64,000 nt of DNA from a bacterium (GTDB taxonomy: Bacteria > Hinthialibacterota > Hinthialibacteria > OLB16), in assembly GCA_022072055.1 (NCBI GenBank), contig JAJVIK010000019.1, forward strand, positions 112,514-176,513. The letters are read 5' to 3'. This document shows positions 35,462 through 43,703 of this stretch, piece by piece. The position numbers and the translations under genes were made by a program. The notes under the pieces are model-generated. The model was not told the origin of the DNA. It saw only the letters and a list, made by a program, of their open reading frames with translations, and ran no database searches. Each line of letters starts with the position of its first letter. Within the stretch, counting starts at the first letter, position 1.

Positions 35462-37033
35462 TTACGGCGGACAGGAGGCGTTCAGGCACTGAATCCCAAG
35501 CCCGATGGAATGGGTTACGCTGTTTTCGTTCCCCGCCAGGCCATCGCAGAGGTTGTAAAGCGGGCAGATCCCCAACGGATGCCCGTTCTCACCCGCGCAA
35601 GAGAGGGAGATCTCCTCGGCGCACAGGGAGCACACGAAAGGAACCGAGCAGCGGATGATCAAAGCCCCTGGGCTTCCCGGAACAGGCGCCCATTCAAAGG
35701 CCCCCGGAGCCTGCTCGGCAATGCAGGTGGAAACCTGAGCCACAAGCGCATCGAGAAGCGCGCCGCAGGTTTCAGTCCCCGAGGAAACAAAACCTGAACA
35801 ATCAAGTTCGCAGTCCACCAGGGGTTGAAGCTCGTTGGTCTTGAAGGCAGCGCAGTTGGCGCTCGGATAGGAGCCGACATGGATCCGGAAGCGGAGCGGA
35901 CCGGGGGCTCCCGACTGGCCGATTCCCCCCTTGCAGGCGAACTCCAGGCGCGCGGCCTGAACACACTGGTAAGGGAGGGTCGGCGTGGGGGTGCGGGTTC
36001 GGGATGGGGTGGGGGACTCGTTCCGAGTGGCGGTGGGGGTCACCGTGGGCGGGATCGGGTCACAATTGGTGTCGTCGCAGGAGACACCGAACCCGGAGGT
36101 GAGCATGCTGAGGGACTCGTTCCCCACCGCGCCATCCGCTAGGTTATAGAGAGCGCATTCGCTCAAATTGAACACCTCGGGTCCTCCGCATTCGAGTCCG
36201 ATTTCCGAGGAGCACAAGGCGCAGTAGAACGGAGACCGGCTGCGGAGAATCAGTTCGCCGGGGATGCCGGTGTTGAGAACGAATTGGAAATCGCTCCCCG
36301 CCTGCTGGGCGAGACATAGCGCCACGCGGTGTGTCAGGATGTCCACGGCCTGATCGCAGGGGGGGGCTGTCGGACCGACAAGATCGGAACAATCCAGGTC
36401 ACAGGCCATGATCAAGGTTCCGGCCAGCGGTTTGACCGTGCCGCAAGCGGCCCCATCCGGCAGGCCCTGATAGATCCGCAAGCTGAAGACCTCCGGTTGA
36501 CCGGAGAGTCCCTGGTTCCCCGCGCAGACAAACCGGATGGTCGCCCCATCAATGCACACGAAGGTTGGAGTGATCGTGGGGGTCTGGGTGATCGTGCGCG
36601 TGGATGTTGGCGTGGGGCTGATGGTGGGGGTCCGAGTGAAGAACGGTGTCCAGGTCCGAGTGGCGGTGGGGGTGTTTGTGATGGTGAAGGTCCGCGAGGG
36701 AGTCGGAGTGGCGGTCACCGTTGGGGTCTTGGTGATGGTGCGCGTCTCCGTCTGAGTCGGGCGTAGAGTCCGAGTGATCGAGGGGGTCCTAGTCCGGGTG
36801 GGGGTGATGGTTCCCGTGCGGGTCGGAGTCCGTGTCGCCTGGGTGCCGGTCACACTGGGGGTGGGAGTGGAGAACTGCCCGGCAAAGAGCTGGAGCAGAT
36901 CGGGGGCGCGATAACCCTCGGCTGTCCACATCCGGGCAAAATCAAACAGCTCGGTCGCCGCCGGGGGCTCGGAAAAACCGATTGAAGCGCGGAGGAGCAC
37001 CGCAAGCAGGCCGAGGACCGAGCCGTATCGCAT
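35462..37033 (-). CDS. secreted protein with Thr-Pro linkers and two Cys-rich modules
   Basis: This 523-residue protein starts with a signal peptide (GSVLGLLAVLLRASIGFS). A Thr/Pro/Arg linker of about 100 residues follows (55-158; units such as TPTRTRTP and TPTISPTP). The first Cys-rich module (CIDGATIRFVCAGNQ onward, with CDLDCS, CALCSSEIGLECGG and CALYNLADGAVGNE) is homologous to a second one at the C-terminus (CVQAARLEFACKGG, CELDCS, CSLCAEEISLSCAG, CPLYNLCDGLAGNE), with a second Thr-Pro linker between. The start has GGAAGGTG upstream. The protein is probably exported and disulphide-bonded, and the linkers could be O-glycosylated, perhaps by the nearby TMTC-like enzyme. I recognise no known family. 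Confidence 0.75.
   Translation of the reverse strand: MRYGSVLGLLAVLLRASIGFSEPPAATELFDFARMWTAEGYRAPDLLQLFAGQFSTPTPSVTGTQATRTPTRTGTITPTRTRTPSITRTLRPTQTETRTITKTPTVTATPTPSRTFTITNTPTATRTWTPFFTRTPTISPTPTSTRTITQTPTITPTFVCIDGATIRFVCAGNQGLSGQPEVFSLRIYQGLPDGAACGTVKPLAGTLIMACDLDCSDLVGPTAPPCDQAVDILTHRVALCLAQQAGSDFQFVLNTGIPGELILRSRSPFYCALCSSEIGLECGGPEVFNLSECALYNLADGAVGNESLSMLTSGFGVSCDDTNCDPIPPTVTPTATRNESPTPSRTRTPTPTLPYQCVQAARLEFACKGGIGQSGAPGPLRFRIHVGSYPSANCAAFKTNELQPLVDCELDCSGFVSSGTETCGALLDALVAQVSTCIAEQAPGAFEWAPVPGSPGALIIRCSVPFVCSLCAEEISLSCAGENGHPLGICPLYNLCDGLAGNENSVTHSIGLGIQCLNASCPP
36560..36871 (-). repeat. Thr-Pro coding low-complexity tandem repeat
   Basis: The coding strand repeats variations of ACCCCCACC-type codons for Thr-Pro, Thr-Arg and Thr-Ile units. 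A second, shorter tract lies at about 35971-36060. Such tracts are prone to length change by slippage. Confidence 0.75.
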
Positions 37034-37131
37034 CCCAAATGACACCTTCCCCGGAGGGCGTGTCCAATCTCCCCCCTTGCGGGAAATATATCGGATTATC
37101 GGGGAAGCCAACAAGCCAAAACCGTGGGGAC

Positions 37132-38379
37132 TCACCCCCTGCGCCCGCCTTCGATTCTCTCCGGAAGGGTGATTCGGAACCCGGCCCCGGAGTCCTTCCC
37201 CGGAAGGAGCGCGATGCCGCCTCCAAGGTCCTCAATGATGGTTTTCGAGATGTATAAGCCCAGGCCGCTGCCATCCTTGCCGGCGGTGAAAAAGGGGTCA
37301 AAGACATGCGGGGCATGCTCCGGGGGGATCCCCGGTCCGTTGTCACGGATTTCCACCACCGCGAAGCGCTCCGAGGCCCGCTCGTCGCATCGGACCGAAA
37401 CATGAAGGGTTCCTCGCCCTCGCATCGCCTGATAGGCATTGAGGGCGATATTGGAGAAGACCTGCATCAGGCGTGTCGGGTGAGCCCAGATCAGCGGGAT
37501 CTCCTGTCCGACCTCGAACCTCACCTCGACATCATTGCGCTCGTATTCCACCAGGCGCAGGGAGCGTTCGAGAATATCCACCAGGTCGCAGCACTCGGGT
37601 TCCGTGGTCGAACGGCGGGCGAAATCCTCCAAACCCGAGTCTCGCAGCATCGCAAGGAACAGCTCGCTCTGCTCGCGGACATCCGCGAGCACCTGCTCCG
37701 ATGGGGCCTCACGGCACTCCTCGCGGATGTGGAGAACCGGCTTCTTGAGATCATGCAGGAGTCCCGCGGAGAGTTTGCCGGCCAGCGCCAATTGTTCCAG
37801 GCGGATCAATTCCTGTTTCTTTTTTTCCAGCTCGGAGACCGAGGCTTGATAGCGACTACTCAGCCGAGCAAGCCAGTACAGGAGCATGAGGAGCAGGAGC
37901 AGGACATTGATGGCCGCGAGCAGGAAGGTGATCGGGGTGGCCCGCTTCTGCCATGGGTCGAGCTGAAAGTAGAGGTACCCGGAGGGGGCCGGGGGATGTC
38001 GAAAGTCGTCCCGGAGCTCCTTGCGCAAGGTGTCCTTGGTGACATGTTCCTCCACCGGGTCTCCGATCCATTCGGGAGGATACAGGAGGGTCTCCTTCCG
38101 GGAATCCGGACGGAGCCAGCTCAGGAAAACCCGTTGAAAGGGCTGCCCTCCCCTCGCGAGATCCTCGAAGTATTCACGTCTCATGGTTCGGAAGAGGTGC
38201 GGGTCCTCGTCCGGACGGGAGACCCAGGTGACATCGAAGCGGCTCGCCCAGGCATCCGCCAGGCGCTCGATTTCCCGGATGGATCGCCGCTGAAGTTCGA
38301 TGAAAACCAGACAGGTCCCAACCGCCCAGACCAGGGTGAGGCCAATTCCTATCGCGCTCGGACGGTTGAGGAGTCTCAT
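37132..38379 (-). CDS. membrane sensor histidine kinase
   Basis: This 415-residue kinase has an N-terminal membrane helix (AIGIGLTLVWAVGTCLVFIE), an extracytoplasmic sensor of about 110 residues, a second helix (FLLAAINVLLLLLMLLYWLA), a coiled coil and then the catalytic core. The phospho-acceptor is H209 in GLLHDLKKPVL. N-box (FSNIALNAYQAM), G1 (DNGPGIPPEH) and G2 (GSGLGLYI) motifs are present. The start overlaps the PhnD-like gene stop by four bases. No response regulator is adjacent, so signal output must be carried by an unlinked partner. The binding protein probably delivers a ligand signal to this sensor. Confidence 0.92.
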   Translation of the reverse strand: MRLLNRPSAIGIGLTLVWAVGTCLVFIELQRRSIREIERLADAWASRFDVTWVSRPDEDPHLFRTMRREYFEDLARGGQPFQRVFLSWLRPDSRKETLLYPPEWIGDPVEEHVTKDTLRKELRDDFRHPPAPSGYLYFQLDPWQKRATPITFLLAAINVLLLLLMLLYWLARLSSRYQASVSELEKKKQELIRLEQLALAGKLSAGLLHDLKKPVLHIREECREAPSEQVLADVREQSELFLAMLRDSGLEDFARRSTTEPECCDLVDILERSLRLVEYERNDVEVRFEVGQEIPLIWAHPTRLMQVFSNIALNAYQAMRGRGTLHVSVRCDERASERFAVVEIRDNGPGIPPEHAPHVFDPFFTAGKDGSGLGLYISKTIIEDLGGGIALLPGKDSGAGFRITLPERIEGGRRG

Positions 38380-39440
38380 GGCCTCGGTTCAAGGGGAGGA
38401 GTTTGGGGGGCCAGGGTCTCCCGGAGTCTGTCCCAAGCCTTCCAGTCGGGTCGCCTCCATCGGAAAGGACCATGCTCCGCGATCAGAACATCGGAGATTC
38501 GGGCCACAAGGTCAGGGGAGCGCCGAGCTAGGATCCGGTTAAGCAGGAGCGCGGAGCCGGGAGCCTCTTCCGCCTTGAAAGTCTCCAGCGCTCGGATCGG
38601 GAGGTCCGCCTCGGTTTCCAGACCCATTTCGGTGAGGGCCAGCAGAAATCCGGGAGCGGAGAACGGCAAGAAGGCGGCCTCAATCGGGCGGTCCGTGGCC
38701 AGCCCGGTGATCAGCCGGAAAACGGCGTCCGAAACCGAGCCACACGCAGTGACCTGGTAATTCCCTCCGGATTCATCCGAACCCGGGTGAAGCCTCAGGT
38801 TCTGGTTTCCAGCGAGCGCGGCGCGCTGGAGCGCCCCGCCGAGGAGCGCCGCCGGGTGGACCAGGGCCACGTGACGGCCCTCCAAGTCCTTGAGGGCCCT
38901 GATCTCGGAATCGTTCCGAGTCCAGATCGCGGCTTCGGCGGGCGCCCGCCTTCCCGCCGGGGCCTCCTCCAGGAGAACCTCGTACAAGTCCTCGATCACC
39001 ACCCCCTGCAGATAATTCCGACCGAGAACAAAAACCCCAGGCTCGCACATCAGCAGGTCGATGGTCCCGGTGGTGCGCTCGTCCATCAGGCGGTTGTAGT
39101 CCTCGATCAGCGAAATCGAGAATTCACCGATGCCCGCCTGGGCCAGATTGTCACCGAGCTCTTCCCGGAGCCTCCCGGCGAATTGATTGAGCTTCTCCAC
39201 CAGGGTGTCGGCGTCATGTCGCTCCAGGAGGAGGGCCGTGTCGGGGTCGCGCCAGAAGGCCAACTGAAGGGAGAAGGTGTAGGGCTGGGTGGGAGAAAGG
39301 TCGGTGTAGGCCACCACTCGCAATCCATCCCCCGAGGCGGCCCGGCAAGCGGGACCGGGTGGGATCGTGATCCCCAAGATCGCAAGGGAGACCTTGAACA
39401 GCAGGGGAAAGTGAAACGGAAGCCGGTGGGAGCGCGGCAT
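38376..39440 (-). CDS. PhnD-like periplasmic substrate-binding protein
   Basis: The 354-residue product has a signal peptide (PLLFKVSLAILGITIPPGPA) and a periplasmic-binding fold with PhnD/phosphate-phosphonate group features (LRVVAYTDLSP near the start, EIRALKDLEGRHVALVHPAA, and GSVSDAVFRLITGLATDRP). A much longer frame extends upstream but overlaps the TPR gene in another frame and looks spurious. No ABC permease or ATPase for uptake is nearby. Instead the gene is coupled to a histidine kinase, so it is probably a ligand receptor for signalling. The ligand is unknown. Confidence 0.8.
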   Translation of the reverse strand: MPRSHRLPFHFPLLFKVSLAILGITIPPGPACRAASGDGLRVVAYTDLSPTQPYTFSLQLAFWRDPDTALLLERHDADTLVEKLNQFAGRLREELGDNLAQAGIGEFSISLIEDYNRLMDERTTGTIDLLMCEPGVFVLGRNYLQGVVIEDLYEVLLEEAPAGRRAPAEAAIWTRNDSEIRALKDLEGRHVALVHPAALLGGALQRAALAGNQNLRLHPGSDESGGNYQVTACGSVSDAVFRLITGLATDRPIEAAFLPFSAPGFLLALTEMGLETEADLPIRALETFKAEEAPGSALLLNRILARRSPDLVARISDVLIAEHGPFRWRRPDWKAWDRLRETLAPQTPPLEPRP

Positions 39441-39456
39441 GGACGGCGCTTCAGGA

Positions 39457-40284
39457 CTACTGGAGACCAAGGCTTTGGGCGATCTTGGCGATGTCGCGGT
39501 CCGCCGCTTCGGCGCTTCGTGGATACTCTTCCTGGAGGCGTGTGATGTAGCGAGCCATGATCTCGGCGCCGAGTTCGGGGCTATGGTTCCGCAGGCAGAC
39601 CACGGCGTTCCGGAGCGCCGCCGGAATGTAGTCGGAGGTTGGATAGTCCTCCACGAATCGCTGGTAGGCCTGCGCGGCCACGCCGTAATCTCCTTTCCCA
39701 TGAAAACACCAGCAGCGCGCGAAGTCGATCTGTTCCTTGAGGTCCGGGCGATTGGACCACAGGCTCGGCCGGCTTTGTCCCTCCACCAGCGCCTCGGCGA
39801 GGGCGGAAAGGGCGCGGTCATAGCCGTTCTTGGTGAACGAGAGGATCCGGGCATATGCGAGTTGAACCTCGATCCGCTCCAGGAGCACGCTGTCGGAGGA
39901 GGTCCGATACCACTCCCATCCGTACTCGGGGGAGCCGAGCCGCGCCTCCAGCCACCGTGCGTATTCGGGGAGAAGAATCGATTCGCCCGGCTTTTCCATC
40001 AGTAGGAATAACTGCGCCATGTCCTGCATCACCCGGAGGCTGAGCTGCGCCCCGGGGAACTGGTCCACAAAGGCCTGACGAGCCGCGATCCGGTCTCGGA
40101 ACGATCCGGTGTTCGGGAGACGCCGATAAGCCTCGACCTCGGGGCGAACCGAGCCGGGCCCTTGAATCGGACGTCGCTCCACCGGTCTGGGGATCACCGG
40201 ATCGGCCTGACCGAAGGCGGTGTGATGGCACGGGCCAAGGAGTAGCTCGAAAGCGAACAACGCCGGAAGGAACCGGAATCTCAT
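39457..40284 (-). CDS. secreted TPR-like protein of sensor operon
   Basis: This 275-residue protein has a signal peptide (FLPALFAFELLLGPCHHTAFG) and several TPR-like repeats, including a C-terminal one typical of outer-membrane assembly helper proteins (GDYGVAAQAYQRFVEDYPTS). It is the first gene of the operon with the PhnD-like protein and the histidine kinase, with 16 bases between it and the next gene. It may scaffold the receptor complex in the periplasm, which is inferred from position. It is otherwise a generic TPR protein. Confidence 0.7.
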   Translation of the reverse strand: MRFRFLPALFAFELLLGPCHHTAFGQADPVIPRPVERRPIQGPGSVRPEVEAYRRLPNTGSFRDRIAARQAFVDQFPGAQLSLRVMQDMAQLFLLMEKPGESILLPEYARWLEARLGSPEYGWEWYRTSSDSVLLERIEVQLAYARILSFTKNGYDRALSALAEALVEGQSRPSLWSNRPDLKEQIDFARCWCFHGKGDYGVAAQAYQRFVEDYPTSDYIPAALRNAVVCLRNHSPELGAEIMARYITRLQEEYPRSAEAADRDIAKIAQSLGLQ

Positions 40285-40352
40285 GTAGACAAGCTACCCG
40301 ATTCGGGTGGAGGCAGGAAGGTCTCCCCTTCAATCGAGGAAGGGGGAACCTT

Positions 40353-41408
40353 ATGCTTGCGATTCCTGGCGAGGGGATTGAGGAGTCCGTGGTGGCCATC
40401 GAACAGCAAGACCTGTTTCAATCGACCCAGCGTGCGTTTGTCCGCGACCTCCGTCCCGGTCAGACCGTGGATGCGCCCTTCGCGCTGACCCACCTTGCGC
40501 TCAAGACCTACGCGGGTGGAAAGTTTCTCCAGGCCAAGCTGGGGGATCGCACCGGTCGGATCGCGGCGGTCCTTTGGAATGGGGCGGAGGCGCTCTACCC
40601 CAGCCTGCAGGTTGGCGACATTGTGCGGGTCCAGGGGGCGGTCGAAACTTACCGGGAGAAACCGCAGCTCGTGATCCGGCGACTGGAGCGCCTGGAGAAT
40701 GTGGAGCATCTCGACCCGAACGATTTTGTCCCCACGATCAACCTGAATTCCGAGCAGCTCATCGATGAGCTCAAAACCATCGCTCGGACCGTGCAGGATC
40801 CCCACCTTCTGGAGCTCCTGGGGATGTTTTTCAAGGACACCCCCTTTCTGGAGGGATTCCTTCGCGCGCCGGGAGGCAAGCAGTGGCATCATGGGTATCT
40901 CGGCGGCCTCGCGGAGCACACCCTGGGGGTGGTCCGAAATTGCGTGGTCCTGGCGGACCGCTACCCGGTTGTCAAGCGGGATGTGCTGATCGTGGGGGCG
41001 ATTTTCCATGATCTCGGGAAGGTCCTTGAGTTTGTTTACTCCACAGTGATCGATTACAGCGACGTGGGGCGCTTGGTGGGGCACCAGATTCTCGGAGATC
41101 ACAAGCTCTGTGAGTATGCCGGGCGGATCGATGGTTTTCCCCAGGAACTGCTCCTGGAGCTGCGCCACTTGGTGCTGTCTCACCATGGGGAAAGCCCCGA
41201 CGCCGCCCGCCAACCGCAAACCCGCGAGGCATTGATCCTTTCGCGGGCCGATGATTTGGACGCCCAGATGAACGCCTTCACGCGCGAGATTCTCAAGGCT
41301 CGGATCGCCGGGCGGAAGTGGACGGATTATGTGAACCTGATCGGCCGCTACCTCTACGACAGCGGGGGCGCGGATGAAATCGGCGAGGTGGTGATCGACG
41401 ACGTCTGA
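40353..41408 (+). CDS. 3'-5' exoribonuclease YhaM family (OB fold + HD domain)
   Basis: This 351-residue protein has an N-terminal OB-fold nucleic-acid-binding domain (LKTYAGGKFLQAKLGDRTGR, RVQGAVETYREKPQLVIR) and a C-terminal HD domain with the metal-binding HD pair H219-D220 in IFHDLGK, plus LSHHGESP. This matches YhaM of Bacillus, which trims RNA and DNA from the 3' end. AAGGGGGA precedes the start. The stop lies about 20 bases before the neuA-like start, beginning an overlapping run of genes. Confidence 0.9.
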   Translation: MLAIPGEGIEESVVAIEQQDLFQSTQRAFVRDLRPGQTVDAPFALTHLALKTYAGGKFLQAKLGDRTGRIAAVLWNGAEALYPSLQVGDIVRVQGAVETYREKPQLVIRRLERLENVEHLDPNDFVPTINLNSEQLIDELKTIARTVQDPHLLELLGMFFKDTPFLEGFLRAPGGKQWHHGYLGGLAEHTLGVVRNCVVLADRYPVVKRDVLIVGAIFHDLGKVLEFVYSTVIDYSDVGRLVGHQILGDHKLCEYAGRIDGFPQELLLELRHLVLSHHGESPDAARQPQTREALILSRADDLDAQMNAFTREILKARIAGRKWTDYVNLIGRYLYDSGGADEIGEVVIDDV

Positions 41409-41428
41409 GACTTCGCGCCGAGGGGCTC

Positions 41429-42105
41429 ATGTCGCGATCATCCCTGCGCGCGGCGGCTCCAAGGGCATTCCCAGAAAGAACCTTCAACCCCTGGCGGGGG
41501 TCCCTTTGATCGCCCACACGATCCGCGCGGCCAAGGGGTGCGCGCGAGTTGATTCGGTCCTGGTCTCGACCGAGGACAAGGAGATCGCCTCGGTCGCGGA
41601 ACGCGAGGGGGCGTTGGTGGTTCCGCGTCCCGCGCAACTAGCCCAGGACAGCTCGCCCACCGAACCGTGCATCCTGCACGCCATGGACTGGTGGTTGGAA
41701 CGGAACGGGGAGGACCCGGCAATTGTGGTTCTCCTTCAGCCCACCTCGCCCCTGAGGGACTCCACTGATATCGAGCAAGCCTTTACAATATACGACCGCG
41801 CGGAGGCGGACTGCCTGCTTTCGGTCGTGGAGCGCAGGGAATTCCATTGGGAAGAGCGGGAGGGGCTCGGAAATCCGAAATGGGACATTCGGAATCGCCC
41901 GCGCCGTCAGGAACTCGCCCCGGACCTGATCGAGAACGGGGCCATCTATATCACGAAATCGAGCGTCTATCGCGAACAGGGGAATCGATTGGGGGGAAGG
42001 ATCGCGCTGTATCGCATGCCTCCCGAACGTTCCATTGATGTCGATGAGCCATTCGACCTGCTGCTCGCGGGGATGCTCCTCGAAAAGCGAAAGGAACGGA
42101 AATGA
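41429..42105 (+). CDS. CMP-N-acetylneuraminate synthetase-like cytidylyltransferase (apparent one-base deletion at start)
   Basis: The gene encodes an acylneuraminate cytidylyltransferase (CMP-sugar synthetase). It has the nucleotide-binding motif IIPARGGSKGIPRKNLQPLA, then VLVSTEDKEIASVA, LLQPTSPLRDSTDI and a C-terminal DVDEPFDLLLAG. In the correct frame no ATG, GTG or TTG precedes the motif; the preceding in-frame stop is at 41392-41394. An ATG with an AGGGG ribosome site lies at 41429 but is one base out of frame. Adding one base just after that ATG would give M-V-A-I-I-P, the normal family start, for a 225-residue protein. A TTG at 41506 would lose the essential motif. The stop overlaps serA. 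The product may activate sialic acid or a relative. Confidence 0.8.
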
Positions 42106-43703
42106 GCGAAATGAAATTCAGAATTCTGATTTGCGACGGGATGGACAAGGAGGGGTTGGCAATCCTCCAACGCGAGCCGGGTTTTGAGGTGGACGCGAGA
42201 AAGTCGATCTCTCGGGAGGATCTGCTTAAAGAGATCGGGACCGCGGACGCCGTGATTGTGCGCAGCGCCTCGCAGATTGACGCCGAAGCCATCGAGGCGG
42301 GCAAGAACCTCAAGGTCGTCGCGCGCGCCGGAGTGGGAATCGACAATGTGGACACCGAGGCCGCCACTCGCCGGGGGATTGTGGTGATGAACACCCCTGA
42401 GGGAAACACAACCTCCGCGGCGGAGCACACCATGGCGCTGATGCTGGCGCTGCTTCGCAATGTTCCCCAGGCCGACGCCACCATGCGCGCGGGGGGGTGG
42501 GATCGCTCCAAGTTTGTCGGTCGCGAGGCCTATGGAAAGGTCCTCGGAATCGTGGGGCTTGGCCGCATCGGCCGCCAGGTGGCCAAGCGCGCGCAAGCTT
42601 TCGAGATGAAGACCATCGGCTACGACCCCTTCTCTTCCCCGGAATCCGCGGCGGCCGACGGGATCGAACTGGTCGATTTGGAGACTCTTTTCCAAACGGC
42701 GGACATTGTGACCCTGCACACCCCCCTCACCGAGGACACCCGAGGGCTGATCAACAGGGAGACGGTCGCGAAGATGAAACGCGGGGCTTTCGTGGTGAAC
42801 ACCGCGCGGGGCCAGCTCGTGGTCGAGGAGGACCTTGCCGAGGCGCTCAAGTCCGGGCAGCTGGCCGGCGCGGCCTTGGATGTCTACCCGGTCGAACCGC
42901 CCAAGGACACCCCCTTCATCGGTTTGCCGAATGTCATCACCACCCCGCACCTGGGCGCGAGCACCAACGAGGCGCAGGTCAATGTCGCGATCTCGGCCGC
43001 CACTCAGGTGGTTGACGCCTTGCTGGACCGCGAGATTCGCAACGCGGTGAACATGCCGCGCCTGGACCCGGAATCGCGCCGCGTGCTCGGGCCCTTCATC
43101 CAAATGGCCGACAAGCTCGGACAGTTCGCCGCTCAAATCACCGAGGGGACGATGGAAAAGATCCTCGTTCACTGCCAGGGGGAGATCACGGCGGTGGACA
43201 CCGCGCCGGTCACCACGGGCGCGCTGCGCGGGGCCATCTCCATCCTGATGCCGGAGACGGTCAACTATGTGAACGCCGGCTTCCTGGCCAAGATGCGCGG
43301 GCTTTCGGTGGAATCGCTCGAGAGCAGCGAGGCCACGGGCTTTACCAGCCTTGTGTCACTCACGATCACAACGAACAAGGCCTCGATCACGGTCGCCGGG
43401 ACCATCTTCAAGGGTCAGGATGTTCCGAGGATCGTTCTGATCGACGACTACCAAGTGGAGGCCCGACCGATAGGCGACCTTTTGCTCATCCGCAACAAGG
43501 ACCTGCCGGGCGTGGTCGGGCATGTGGGCACCGTGCTTTCGCGCAACGGCATCAACATCAACGGCATGTCTCTCGGCCCCAACCGGGACCGTCCGGTCGC
43601 GCTTGAGATCATCAATGTGAACAAGCCTGTTCCGACCGAGGTGATCGAGGAGCTCAAGAAGAGCGAACTGATCCTCTCGGCCACTCCGATCCGAATCCGG
43701 TGA
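42102..43703 (+). CDS. serA: D-3-phosphoglycerate dehydrogenase
   Basis: This 533-residue enzyme catalyses the first step of serine synthesis, oxidising 3-phosphoglycerate with NAD. It contains the substrate-binding/N-terminal domain (LKVVARAGVGIDNVDTEAAT), the NAD fold (LGIVGLGRIGRQVAKRA), the catalytic H283 (TTPHLGAST), then an intervening ASB-type domain and a C-terminal ACT domain (LPGVVGHVGTVLSRNGINI). This is the long form found in mycobacteria and many other bacteria, usually under serine feedback. AAGGAAC precedes the ATG, and it overlaps the neuA-like stop by four bases. Confidence 0.96.
   Translation: MSEMKFRILICDGMDKEGLAILQREPGFEVDARKSISREDLLKEIGTADAVIVRSASQIDAEAIEAGKNLKVVARAGVGIDNVDTEAATRRGIVVMNTPEGNTTSAAEHTMALMLALLRNVPQADATMRAGGWDRSKFVGREAYGKVLGIVGLGRIGRQVAKRAQAFEMKTIGYDPFSSPESAAADGIELVDLETLFQTADIVTLHTPLTEDTRGLINRETVAKMKRGAFVVNTARGQLVVEEDLAEALKSGQLAGAALDVYPVEPPKDTPFIGLPNVITTPHLGASTNEAQVNVAISAATQVVDALLDREIRNAVNMPRLDPESRRVLGPFIQMADKLGQFAAQITEGTMEKILVHCQGEITAVDTAPVTTGALRGAISILMPETVNYVNAGFLAKMRGLSVESLESSEATGFTSLVSLTITTNKASITVAGTIFKGQDVPRIVLIDDYQVEARPIGDLLLIRNKDLPGVVGHVGTVLSRNGININGMSLGPNRDRPVALEIINVNKPVPTEVIEELKKSELILSATPIRIR

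Noticed and set aside
35339..35797. Rightward frame starting MFNKENERNLD
   Set aside because: Its 3' two thirds are antisense to the secreted Cys-rich protein and no family signal is visible; the first 40 codons alone are not convincing.
36560..36871. Tandem tract considered as a possible CRISPR or satellite array
   Set aside because: The units are codon-level Thr-Pro repeats within an open frame and vary in length and sequence; there are no spacers.
39441..39854. Upstream extension of the PhnD-like gene
   Set aside because: The added 138 residues are Ser/Arg-rich and overlap the TPR gene in another frame, while the start at 39440 gives a clean signal peptide.
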